Assembly: GCA_003554105.1 (NCBI GenBank)
Contig: PWFQ01000042.1
Location: 1-64,000, forward strand
Origin: Clostridiaceae bacterium
Lineage (GTDB): Bacteria > Bacillota > Clostridia > Peptostreptococcales > T1SED10-28
Direction of reading: 5' to 3'
Length of the DNA stretch: 64,000 nt
Below the pieces are notes generated by a model, which was not told the origin of the DNA, searched no databases, and saw nothing but the letters and a program-made list of their open reading frames with translations. Of this stretch, positions 18,670-26,332 are shown piece by piece (position 1 is the first letter of the stretch; each line of letters begins with the position of its first letter). Made by a program: the position numbers and the translations under genes.

Positions 18670-18973
18670 TGGATTCACCTCCCCGAAGGATCTCCTTTAA
18701 TTGTTTTCCTATGGTAAGAATCTCAGGAACAAACTTCCCAAAGCTGTGGGAGTAGGTTGGATTTATTTCAATAAGCTTCCCTGCAACTACTCGATCCGTA
18801 AGAGTTTTTACCTTTACATAATCCCCGATGTTTGCATCTTCCAGAAGAAAACCTTTGTTCCACATTTCCAAGGGAACGTTTTTTGTGTCCTCCGGCAAAT
18901 TTGGTGACCGGTCCTTCTTTTCCAGAACCACATCATAAATACGAACCCAGCTTCCTTTCTCTACTAATGACAA
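18659..18973 (-). CDS. ortA: 2-amino-4-oxopentanoate thiolase, alpha subunit
   Basis: Small partner of OrtB in the thiolytic cleavage of 2-amino-4-oxopentanoate. The 104-residue protein shows the OrtA pattern: KGSWVRIYDVVLEKKDR, PEDTKNVPLEMWNKGFL, and a conserved NPTYSHSFGKFVPE stretch. The start is TTG at 18973 with AGGAGG 8 bases upstream. It lies 13 bases after ord. Its mechanistic role in the complex is less well understood than that of the PLP subunit. Confidence 0.95.
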   Translation of the reverse strand: MSLVEKGSWVRIYDVVLEKKDRSPNLPEDTKNVPLEMWNKGFLLEDANIGDYVKVKTLTDRVVAGKLIEINPTYSHSFGKFVPEILTIGKQLKEILRGGESSEE

Positions 18974-18986
18974 TTATGCCACCTCC

Positions 18987-20033
18987 TTAATCTAACAAAT
19001 CCCTCATATCTCCCATAATTGCTCTTGGAACTGGTAAATCCAACATGGTTTTCAGGCCTGCTCCTGCATTTAACACATGAGGAATCATATTTACGCACAT
19101 TGCAATTGTTCCGATTCCTCCGGGAATTTCAGGTTTGATGGCCATATTAATGTTTGGAACTCCTTTAATATTGATATAATCTCCTGTATCGATCCCCTCT
19201 GTTTCAGGAAGAATTTGCTGGGGGTGTTCCATATCAATTTTCATTTCACCGCCTACGTAACCGTACCCACACTGTTTACAACCTGCCACATTACCGGCTT
19301 TAACCTCGGTATACTTTGTTTTTCGATCGGTATTTGACATGATCGGTTCCCGTGTTTCATCAATTTTTTCGATATTCCATCCGATACCGTCGGCTACCAT
19401 ATGGATTGATTCAGGAAATCCCACATGTCCTGCAACGGTTCGATCTTTAACACCCTTTAGGAATGCCTCTTTCGTTAGTCCTACACCCTGTTCTTCCATT
19501 ACTGCGTGTCCGAAGGGAGAAAGATCGTTCACTCGTGATGCGCTAATATGTTCCACGCTTTCGCATGTTCCGGAAAGAGCTAAAATCAAATAATCCAGAA
19601 CAAAACCCGGATTAATTCCTGTTCCTAACACTGTTACTCCGTTATCTTTCGCAATTTCGTTCATTTTCTTTGCCAGTTCAGGTTCCTGAGCTTGTGGATA
19701 AGCCATTTCCTCCGCTGTTGAAATTACATTCATTTTATTTTCTAACATAAGAACGATTTTGTCATAGGCCCCTCTTGTAAAAGAATCTGTTGCAAGTAAA
19801 GCAACATCGGCAAATTTCTCTTTTGAAATGTCATTAATATTATCAGTAATTATAACCGGATTTCTTTCTCCGCGATCCAACCCTAAAACTTCATACATAT
19901 CTTTTCCAACACGAGTTTCATGACGGTCACAAACACCTACGATTTCAACACCTTTTTTCTTTATTAACATTTCCGCCATACCACTTCCCATTGCTCCAAA
20001 TCCCCAAATAATTACTTTGATCGTTTCTCTCAT
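18987..20033 (-). CDS. ord: 2,4-diaminopentanoate dehydrogenase
   Basis: NAD(P)-dependent oxidative deaminase of 2,4-diaminopentanoate, giving 2-amino-4-oxopentanoate and ammonia. The 348-residue protein starts with a Rossmann fold (VIIWGFGAMGSGMAEML, GxGxxG at about 11-16), followed by GVCDRHE; the C-terminal half resembles dihydrodipicolinate/diaminopimelate reductase-like dehydrogenases. First gene of the operon: ATG 20033 has AAGGAGG 8 bases upstream and a sigma-54 promoter 46-61 bases upstream. The next gene, ortA, starts after 13 bases. Confidence 0.95.
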   Translation of the reverse strand: MRETIKVIIWGFGAMGSGMAEMLIKKKGVEIVGVCDRHETRVGKDMYEVLGLDRGERNPVIITDNINDISKEKFADVALLATDSFTRGAYDKIVLMLENKMNVISTAEEMAYPQAQEPELAKKMNEIAKDNGVTVLGTGINPGFVLDYLILALSGTCESVEHISASRVNDLSPFGHAVMEEQGVGLTKEAFLKGVKDRTVAGHVGFPESIHMVADGIGWNIEKIDETREPIMSNTDRKTKYTEVKAGNVAGCKQCGYGYVGGEMKIDMEHPQQILPETEGIDTGDYINIKGVPNINMAIKPEIPGGIGTIAMCVNMIPHVLNAGAGLKTMLDLPVPRAIMGDMRDLLD

Positions 20034-20078
20034 TTACAGTACCTCCTTATTTATTATACTCTTATCACCTATTTATAT

Positions 20079-20094
20079 AGCAAAGAGCTTGCCA
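20079..20094 (-). promoter_or_regulatory. Sigma-54 (-24/-12) promoter of the ornithine operon
   Basis: Minus strand TGGCAAGCTCTTTGCT fits the sigma-54 consensus TGGCAC-N5-TTGCT: GG and GC are exactly 10 bases apart and 15 of the defined positions but one agree. Transcription should begin near 20067, leaving a leader of about 35 bases before the ord ATG. No sigma-A promoter of comparable quality is seen. The gene upstream encodes a sigma-54 activator. Confidence 0.85.
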
Positions 20095-20238
20095 AGTTTA
20101 CATCATTGCTCTTACTAATTCAACAACACATACTATGAAAGCCTGACTTATTCCAATAGCAAGAGATCACAGAGTAAATATATTTATCAGAAAGACAACT
20201 ATAAAATTATCGTTTTCCATAAGACCGATTTAAATATA
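20095..20238 (-). promoter_or_regulatory. Candidate enhancer (UAS) region for the sigma-54 activator
   Basis: About 140 bases of AT-rich sequence between the -24/-12 promoter and the terminator of the activator gene. A perfect 12-base palindrome TAAATATATTTA (20175-20186) lies about 80-90 bases before the promoter, a usual enhancer distance. It is a candidate only; AT palindromes arise by chance in this composition. Confidence 0.35.
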
Positions 20239-20284
20239 ATAAAGCAAAATATATGGCGGTATTCCGCAAAATATTTTGCTTTAT
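20239..20284 (-). terminator. Compound hairpin after the sigma-54 activator gene
   Basis: A 14-base outer stem (ATAAAGCAAAATAT / ATATTTTGCTTTAT) encloses a small GCGG-AATA-CCGC hairpin. It follows the activator stop by about 30 bases and probably ends that transcript so that read-through does not drive the ornithine operon. The T-run is weak, so a role as a DNA-level or mRNA stability structure is possible. Confidence 0.6.
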
Positions 20285-20315
20285 GTCGACTCCTTAATTC
20301 TTCGAAATGATGGGA

Positions 20316-21737
20316 TTATTGCAATCCATATTTTTTAATTTTGTATTGAAGGGCTTGTCTTTTTATATTAAGGACTTTTGCAGTTCGAGTAATGTTTCGG
20401 TGATTCATTACTAATGCTTTTTGAATCATCTTCTTTTCAAGTTTTTCTATAGTGTCAGTAAGATCCATAGAGTCTAAACTTTCATGTGATTTATGATATT
20501 GCAACCCATGATCCTCCTGAGACCGATTACGATAGTAGTTTAAGAGATAACTTGACAGATGTTCTTCTTTGATAACATGTTCACCCTGAATAAGATTCAA
20601 TGCCCCTTCAATCATGTTCTCAAGCTCCCTCACGTTCCCCGGCCAATGATACTTCTTAAAGATCTCTTTCACACTGTCAGAAATCAGCCAAACTTCTTTT
20701 TGAAACCGTTGATTGTAACGATGCAGAAATTCATCTGCCAGCCGGTCAATATCCTCCGGTCGTTCCCTTAGAGGTGGAATAGTGATGTTAAGGACGCTAA
20801 GCCTATAGAAAAGGTCTTTTCTTAATCGATGCTCATCAATTAACTGTCGAGGATCTTGATTCGTTGTTGCGATAATTCTCACATCAACCGGTATGTCTTT
20901 TGTGCCTCCGATTCTTCGTATATAGTTTTCCTGAAGAACTCGAAGAAGCTTTGCTTGAAGATTCTGATCCATCGAATCTATTTCATCCAGCAGAATTGTT
21001 CCGCCGTTGGCCTGTTCAAAAATTCCTGGTCGGTCCACAGCGCCTGTAAAGCTCCCCCGGATCGTACCGAAAAGTATGCCTTCCAAGAGATTTTCAGGAA
21101 GGGCAGCACAGTTTTGTCCGATAAACGGCTTATCCCTTCGACTGCTTTCATTATGAATGCTTTGTGCAAAAATTTCTTTCCCTGTTCCTGTTTCACCATA
21201 GATCAGCACAGAAGAAGCTGTTTTGCTAGCTTTCCTTGCAACTGTCACCGCTTGGGTAAAAGCATGCTCTTTACCGATCAAATCATCAAAAGTATAACGA
21301 TTCTGTTCTTTCGGAGGAAGATGAGGATTCATCAATTGGCTTTGAAGTTGTTGAATTTGATCAGAAAGCTTTTTAATCTTTGTAATATTTTTAGCAACCT
21401 CTAAAGCACCGATTTTCTTATCATTATAATAAAGCGGGAAAGTGGAATTGATTGTTGTGATCTCTTTTCCTTGATAATTAATGTATGTCTGACTCTGATT
21501 GATAATTGGAACTTCTGTTCTAAGTACTTTCAACAAGGTGCTGGTTTCTTCATTCAGGCTTGGAAAAACCGCAAGAAGCTTTCTGCCGATCACTTCTTCA
21601 CTTTGCAGTTCTTCCAAGTTCCCCATATCATCATTATAAATAATGGTATTACCTTCATTGTCGATTACATGAACTCCCTCTTCAATAGAGTATAGGATTT
21701 TATCTAAAATCACGTTTAATTCATTTTTTGATATCAA
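20316..21737 (-). CDS. Sigma-54-dependent transcriptional activator (PAS, AAA+, Fis HTH)
   Basis: Enhancer-binding protein of 473 residues, RocR-like in layout. A PAS sensory domain covers about 8-118, followed by a short coiled linker (119-140). The AAA+ domain spans about 150-380 with Walker A GETGTGKE (181-188), the sigma-54 contact loop as GSFTGA (228-233) instead of the usual GAFTGA, and Walker B ILLDEIDS (248-255). A Fis-type helix-turn-helix occupies about 440-471. The start is TTG 21737 after GAGGGTG. It lies upstream of the sigma-54 promoter of ord and is the obvious candidate activator, with ornithine or a related amino acid as probable signal. Regulation of ord by it is inference. 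Confidence 0.9.
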   Translation of the reverse strand: MISKNELNVILDKILYSIEEGVHVIDNEGNTIIYNDDMGNLEELQSEEVIGRKLLAVFPSLNEETSTLLKVLRTEVPIINQSQTYINYQGKEITTINSTFPLYYNDKKIGALEVAKNITKIKKLSDQIQQLQSQLMNPHLPPKEQNRYTFDDLIGKEHAFTQAVTVARKASKTASSVLIYGETGTGKEIFAQSIHNESSRRDKPFIGQNCAALPENLLEGILFGTIRGSFTGAVDRPGIFEQANGGTILLDEIDSMDQNLQAKLLRVLQENYIRRIGGTKDIPVDVRIIATTNQDPRQLIDEHRLRKDLFYRLSVLNITIPPLRERPEDIDRLADEFLHRYNQRFQKEVWLISDSVKEIFKKYHWPGNVRELENMIEGALNLIQGEHVIKEEHLSSYLLNYYRNRSQEDHGLQYHKSHESLDSMDLTDTIEKLEKKMIQKALVMNHRNITRTAKVLNIKRQALQYKIKKYGLQ

Positions 21738-21770
21738 CTCATCACCCTCTTTGTTCCCTTTGTATGATTT

Positions 21771-21805
21771 TAAAAAAAGGTAGGAACGATCTGCTCCTAC
21801 CTTTA
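21771..21805 (-). terminator. Intrinsic terminator after glyA
   Basis: Minus strand hairpin AAAGGTAGGA-GCAGATCGT-TCCTACCTTT followed by a T-run, about 44 bases after the glyA stop and ahead of the sigma-54 activator gene. Confidence 0.88.
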
Positions 21806-21848
21806 CTCACAATGATGCAACTCTCTTAAAATTACATGTGTTACATTG

Positions 21849-23081
21849 TTATTCATAAAGATCGTACTTGCTGCAAAGCTCATCGACCATCTTAATTGCT
21901 TTTTCTTTGTTCCCAGGGTCTTCAATGATCAGATTCATGATCTCTGCAATTGTTGCCATATCCTCTTCATTCATTCCTCTTGTGGTTACTGCGGGGGTTC
22001 CGATTCGAACTCCACTTGTAACAAAGGGACTTTCAGGATCGAAGGGAATCGTATTTTTGTTTACAGTGACTTTGACCTCATCCAAAAGTTTTTCAGCATC
22101 TTTTCCTGTAATATTTTTGTTCCTTAAGTCAAGCAAAAGAAGATGAGTATCCGTTCCGTCAGAGACCAGTTTAAATCCGCGTTTTTTTAATTCTTCACCA
22201 AGTGCTTTTGCATTTTTTACAACCTGTTGCTGGTATTGATTGAACTCCTCACTAAGGGCTTCCTTAAATGCTACTGCTTTTGCAGCGATTACATGCATTA
22301 GAGGTCCCCCTTGGATTCCCGGGAAGATTGCTTTGTCGATCAATTTTTTATGTTCTGCCTTACAAAGAATTGCTCCTCCTCTTGGGCCTCTGAGAGTTTT
22401 GTGGGTCGTCGTTGTAACAAAATCTGCATACTCACAAGGATTCATATGAATTCCTGCAGCGATTAATCCAGCAATATGGGCCATATCAACCATTAAGTAT
22501 GCTCCCACTTCGTCAGCAATTTCTTTGAATTTCTTAAAATCAATACTGCGTGGATACGCGCTTGCTCCGGCTACAATTAACTTCGGTTTTGTTTCCAAGG
22601 CCTTTTTACGAACAACATCATAATCAATCAGTTGTGTCTCTTTGTCTACACCATACTCCACAAAATTATAGTATTTTCCTGAAATATTGACGGGACTTCC
22701 ATGTGTAAGATGACCGCCATGGGAAAGATTCATTCCAAGGACAGTATCCCCGGGCTTAAGAATCGCAAAATAGACTCCAATGTTCGCATTCGCTCCCGAA
22801 TGAGGCTGCACATTGGCATGCTCTGCATTAAACAGCTTTTTCAAACGTTCAATCGCAAGATTTTCTGCAACATCAACTTCTTCACAACCTCCATAATACC
22901 GTTTTCCCGGGTACCCTTCCGCGTACTTATTGGTTAAATAACTTCCCATTGTTTCCATGACAGCAGTTGTAACAAAGTTTTCCGATGCAATCAGTTCAAT
23001 GTTTCCCTCTTGACGTTTCTTCTCCTTTTGAATTACTTCAAAAATTTCAGGGTCTTGAGTTTTCAGACATTTAAAATCCAT
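21849..23081 (-). CDS. glyA: Serine hydroxymethyltransferase
   Basis: Interconverts serine and glycine with tetrahydrofolate as one-carbon carrier. The protein shows [24 protein letters not shown], the PLP lysine in [14 protein letters not shown] (about 224-237), and a normal length of 410 residues. The frame is open 44 codons further upstream, but ATG 23081 ([10 protein letters not shown]) has GAGGAG 8 bases before it and the longer version would overlap the RseC-like gene. A terminator closes the gene. Its place beside the ornithine cluster, with ltaE at its other side, suits a glycine/serine/threonine fermenter. Confidence 0.96.
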   Translation of the reverse strand: MDFKCLKTQDPEIFEVIQKEKKRQEGNIELIASENFVTTAVMETMGSYLTNKYAEGYPGKRYYGGCEEVDVAENLAIERLKKLFNAEHANVQPHSGANANIGVYFAILKPGDTVLGMNLSHGGHLTHGSPVNISGKYYNFVEYGVDKETQLIDYDVVRKKALETKPKLIVAGASAYPRSIDFKKFKEIADEVGAYLMVDMAHIAGLIAAGIHMNPCEYADFVTTTTHKTLRGPRGGAILCKAEHKKLIDKAIFPGIQGGPLMHVIAAKAVAFKEALSEEFNQYQQQVVKNAKALGEELKKRGFKLVSDGTDTHLLLLDLRNKNITGKDAEKLLDEVKVTVNKNTIPFDPESPFVTSGVRIGTPAVTTRGMNEEDMATIAEIMNLIIEDPGNKEKAIKMVDELCSKYDLYE

Positions 23082-23130
23082 AAAATTGCTCCTCTCTTTG
23101 TTATGATCTACAAATCTATTATAAGAGTTA

Positions 23131-23559
23131 TTAAGAAGTTTGACAAGGTTCCTCATCGCATACTTCGACGATAATTGGAACATATTTGGGATTATCCTTA
23201 AATCTATGGTCATTGCTTTTTATGACTAGAAAGGCTGCCGCCATAAAAAGAAAACCGATCAAAGCCGCAATAAGCTCTTGCTGGGGAAAGATTTGGGTAC
23301 CGAGAAGAATTCCTAGCATCAATGCGATTAGAGGAATGATATATAAGATAAAAGCAGCAGACAAAACGTCCTGACCCTTCATATCAACAACAACAAGATC
23401 GCCAATACTTGCCTTTGCTTCGTTTTTTGCTTCAATTTCCAGAGAATACGCTTCGCTTCCGAGCTTGCATGCGTTGCAATTACTGCAGCTTGAGTGTTTT
23501 TGCATTGAAACTTTAGCCTTTCCATTCATCACATTTACCACTTCTCCAAATTGTTTCAT
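23131..23559 (-). CDS. SoxR-reducing/RseC family membrane protein
   Basis: Small membrane protein of the RseC/MucC family, 142 residues. A cysteine-rich N-terminus ([13 protein letters not shown], 22-34) is followed by a beta-rich stretch, two transmembrane helices (about 66-85 and 92-113) and a polar tail with a C-x4-C pair. Family members act in electron transfer to SoxR or modulate sigma-E in proteobacteria; in Clostridia, where relatives are also found beside Rnf genes, the role is not established. AAGGAG lies 6 bases before ATG 23559. The gene overlaps the end of tcdA by 47 bases. Confidence 0.78.
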   Translation of the reverse strand: MKQFGEVVNVMNGKAKVSMQKHSSCSNCNACKLGSEAYSLEIEAKNEAKASIGDLVVVDMKGQDVLSAAFILYIIPLIALMLGILLGTQIFPQQELIAALIGFLFMAAAFLVIKSNDHRFKDNPKYVPIIVEVCDEEPCQTS

Positions 23560-24277
23560 GTTGTACTCCTTTCCAAAGATCCTTAAACACCTCCGAGGCG
23601 ATAATTAATCCCATAGTCGGAGGAACAAACGATATGCTTCCCGGTATTTTTTTACGTGGATAGTCGGGATCGGAAGAAATTTTCGGAACATCCAGGGGTT
23701 CCTCTTCTGAATAAACTACCTTGAGATGATAAATTCCCTGTCTTCTGAGTTCCTTACGCATGATCTTTGCCAGTGGGCAGATTCTCGTTTTACTCAAATC
23801 TGAAACCTTAAAGTCCATGGGATTTAGCTTGTTTCCAGCTCCCATACTTGATATCATCGGAATTTTAAGTGCATTTGCTGCTTTAACAAGCATGATCTTC
23901 GCTGAAATCGTGTCTATGGCATCTATAATATAATCATACGCTTCATTTACCAGTTCATCGATCGATGATTCATCAAGACGTTCTGGGATTGCATGGACGA
24001 TGCAATCAGGATTAATTGACAGCAATCGTTTTTTTAATGCTTCCACCTTAATTTCGCCGATCGTTTCATATGTAGCTTGAATTTGACGATTAATGTTTGT
24101 AATGCAGATACGATCATAATCGATAAGAGTGATCTCTTTTAAACCTGCTCGTACCAGTGCCTCTGCAGCAATCGATCCAACACCGCCTACTCCAAATATA
24201 CCAACATGACGATCAGTGAATCCTTTGATGTTTGGTTCTTGGATTAATAATTCTGTACGTTCAAAGGGAGACTTCAC
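23513..24277 (-). CDS. tcdA: tRNA threonylcarbamoyladenosine dehydratase
   Basis: E1-like (ThiF/HesA) ATP-dependent enzyme that cyclises t6A37 of tRNAs to ct6A. The 254-residue protein has the nucleotide loop GVFGVGGVGSIAAE-type motif (GVGGVGS, about 29-35), the adenylate-binding DYDRICITNINRQ, DAIDTISAK, and a C-terminal helix. The start is GTG 24277 with AAAGGTG upstream. As in Bacillus subtilis (yrvM), it lies after aspS with a 6S RNA gene in between. Confidence 0.9.
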   Translation of the reverse strand: MKSPFERTELLIQEPNIKGFTDRHVGIFGVGGVGSIAAEALVRAGLKEITLIDYDRICITNINRQIQATYETIGEIKVEALKKRLLSINPDCIVHAIPERLDESSIDELVNEAYDYIIDAIDTISAKIMLVKAANALKIPMISSMGAGNKLNPMDFKVSDLSKTRICPLAKIMRKELRRQGIYHLKVVYSEEEPLDVPKISSDPDYPRKKIPGSISFVPPTMGLIIASEVFKDLWKGVQHETIWRSGKCDEWKG

Positions 24278-24310
24278 AATTTATCACCTTTTTCTATAAA
24301 AATCACATGG

Positions 24311-24489
24311 AAAAACCCGCCATGCCGTCTTGGTCGAGTGTTTTGAAACCTGCGCTTGCAGGTGGGTACCCTGCGAATTGCTTTGCAAGTCCAGAAACTG
24401 GCATGTGCTCCACAATTCGACTCCGGGTTCCCAATGTAATAGTGTTGGCTCAAAACATATTCGATTCGACGCACACAGCAGGTGTTGTT
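24311..24489 (-). ncRNA. ssrS: 6S RNA (SsrS) with its own promoter and terminator
   Basis: The 240-base gap between aspS and tcdA holds a small RNA gene. A strong promoter on the minus strand, TTGAAC (24519-24524), 17 bases, TATCAT (24496-24501), predicts a start near 24489. The RNA would be about 180 bases. Its ends pair over 10 base pairs with wobbles (CCTGCTGTGT with GCATGGCGGG), followed by a second helix GTCGA/TCGAC, enclosing a long bulged stem with TGAGCC and GGGAACCCGGAG-like segments. A T-run follows the closing stem. The aspS/tcdA location is the same as for the B. subtilis 6S-1 gene bsrA. It would bind vegetative RNA polymerase holoenzyme and act as promoter mimic. Confidence 0.82.
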
Positions 24490-24495
24490 AAGATA

Positions 24496-24524
24496 ATGAT
24501 ACCATAGTTTAGAGGGATGTTCAA
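24496..24524 (-). promoter_or_regulatory. 6S RNA promoter
   Basis: TTGAAC, 17-base spacer, TATCAT on the minus strand. The -35 overlaps the last codons of aspS, so the RNA is transcribed independently of aspS. Confidence 0.75.
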
Positions 24525-26302
24525 TCTGCCCTTCTGCTTATTTTTTTCTCCACTTTTAAATGCAATTCGTCCAACTGTTCCTGATCGATAACTGTAGGAG
24601 CATCTGTAAGAAGACAACTGGCGTTTTGTGTTTTAGGAAAAGCGATCACTTGACGAATATTTTCCTCATTGGCAAGAATCATAACCAGCCGATCGAGTCC
24701 ATAAGCAATTCCACCGTGTGGTGGTGTGCCATATTGAAAGGCTTCAAGTAAAAAACCGAATTTGCGATAGGCTTCTTCCTTCGTAAAGCCAAGAGCTTTG
24801 AACATCTTTTCCTGTATATCGGATGTATGGATCCGTATGCTCCCTCCTGCAATTTCATATCCGTTAAGAACCAGATCGTATGCCCGTGCCCGAGCTTTTT
24901 CAGGATCCTTTTCCAGAACTTCAAGATCTTCAAAAACCGGTGAGGTGAAAGGATGATGCTTCGCCACTAAACGGTTGCTTTCTTCGTCTCTTTCAAATAC
25001 AGGAAATTCTGTGACCCAAAGAAGATTGTATTGTTCATCATTGTAAAGCTTAAGCATTTTTCCTAAATTATTTCTAAGGTTACTCAATGCACCATGAACC
25101 ACATTCTCTTCGTCTGCAACGAAAAGCAGTAAATCGCCGGTTTTCGCTTTCATTTTATCAAGAATCCCTTGAATTTCTTCTTCTGAAAGAAATTTCGCAA
25201 TGGGAGAGTTCACTCCATTCTCTGTAACCTTTATCCACGCTAATCCCTTTGCTCCATAATCCTTTGTGAACTTCTCAAGGTTGGTGATGTCCTTACGACT
25301 GAATTCTTCAGCCTTTCCTTCAACGTTAATGCCTTTAACCATCCCGCCACGCTCTATAGCCCCTGAGAATACTTTGAATTCGCTGTTTATTAATTCATCC
25401 TTCAAACTGATTAGCTCAAGCCCAAAGCGTGTATCCGGTTTATCATTGCCGAAACGCTCCATTGCTTCTTTGTAAGTCATCCGAGGAATTGGTGTTGCAA
25501 GCTCTATCCCCTTTGTATGCTTTAATATATACGACATCAGCCCTTCATTCATTTCCATGATGTCTTCTTCGTCAACAAATGACATTTCACAGTCAATTTG
25601 CGTAAACTCAGGTTGTCTGTCTGCCCTCAGATCTTCATCACGAAAGCATTTAACAATTTGAAAATATCGATCTGTTCCGGCGACCATCAGAAGCTGCTTG
25701 AAAAGTTGGGGAGATTGGGGCAAAGCAAAAAACTTTCCTTCATTTACCCTGCTTGGAACCAAATAATCCCTGGCACCTTCCGGTGTCGGTTTGGTTAAAA
25801 CCGGAGTTTCCACTTCAATAAAATCTTTTCCATCCATGTACTCTCTGACCAGTTTAGTCACCTTATGTCGAAGTTTAAGGTTGTCTTGCATTTTACTCTT
25901 TCGAAGGTCAAGATAGCGATATTTCAGTCGGAGGTTTTCTGAAACCGGATCATCGTCTTTAATATATATTGGAGGTGTTTTCGATGAATTGAGGATTTCC
26001 ACCTCTTCGACGAATATTTCAATATCACCAGTGGGGAGATCAGGATTTTTCGATTCTCTTTCTTTCACTGTTCCTTTGATTCCTATAACAAATTCTCCTC
26101 CAAGGGTTTCACCTGCAGCAAAGGCATCTCTCGATACGGTATGATCAAAAACTACTTGTGCGATCCCGGTTTTATCTCTAAGGTCAACAAAAATTAGTCC
26201 TCCCAGGTCTCTTCGCTTTTGTACCCAACCGTTCAAGGTAACCTGCTCTCCTATATGACTTGGGCGTAAAACTCCTGCCATGTGTGTTCTCTTCAGTTTC
26301 AT
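24521..26302 (-). CDS. aspS: Aspartyl-tRNA synthetase
   Basis: Class II synthetase charging tRNA-Asp, 593 residues from the preferred start. It has an N-terminal OB-fold (LNGWVQKRRDLGGLIFVDLRD), catalytic motif 2 (FRDEDLRADRQPEFTQID), the bacterial GAD insertion domain (about 280-410) and motif 3 (GIAYGLDRLVMIL). ATG 26302 (MKLKRTHMAG) has GAGGAG 7 bases upstream, while ATG 26317 contains that site within its own codons. hisS, the usual preceding gene, is not here; the MBL gene stop is 31 bases upstream. Whether it is discriminating or also charges tRNA-Asn cannot be judged, but asnS is present. Confidence 0.96.
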   Translation of the reverse strand: MKLKRTHMAGVLRPSHIGEQVTLNGWVQKRRDLGGLIFVDLRDKTGIAQVVFDHTVSRDAFAAGETLGGEFVIGIKGTVKERESKNPDLPTGDIEIFVEEVEILNSSKTPPIYIKDDDPVSENLRLKYRYLDLRKSKMQDNLKLRHKVTKLVREYMDGKDFIEVETPVLTKPTPEGARDYLVPSRVNEGKFFALPQSPQLFKQLLMVAGTDRYFQIVKCFRDEDLRADRQPEFTQIDCEMSFVDEEDIMEMNEGLMSYILKHTKGIELATPIPRMTYKEAMERFGNDKPDTRFGLELISLKDELINSEFKVFSGAIERGGMVKGINVEGKAEEFSRKDITNLEKFTKDYGAKGLAWIKVTENGVNSPIAKFLSEEEIQGILDKMKAKTGDLLLFVADEENVVHGALSNLRNNLGKMLKLYNDEQYNLLWVTEFPVFERDEESNRLVAKHHPFTSPVFEDLEVLEKDPEKARARAYDLVLNGYEIAGGSIRIHTSDIQEKMFKALGFTKEEAYRKFGFLLEAFQYGTPPHGGIAYGLDRLVMILANEENIRQVIAFPKTQNASCLLTDAPTVIDQEQLDELHLKVEKKISRRAD

Positions 26303-26332
26303 ACTATCACTCCTCACATCTTCATTATCATC

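Noticed and set aside
12230-23081. In-frame UGA or SECIS for a selenoprotein in the fermentation genes
   Set aside because: All genes have full-length frames without internal UGA; the selenocysteine machinery must serve genes outside the window.
22700-23213. glyA with a 44-residue N-terminal extension
   Set aside because: The extension would overlap the RseC-like gene and lacks a ribosome binding site; ATG 23081 has GAGGAG and gives the normal 410 residues.
24274-24474. Small ORF between aspS and tcdA
   Set aside because: No ribosome binding site; it coincides with the 6S RNA gene and its structure.
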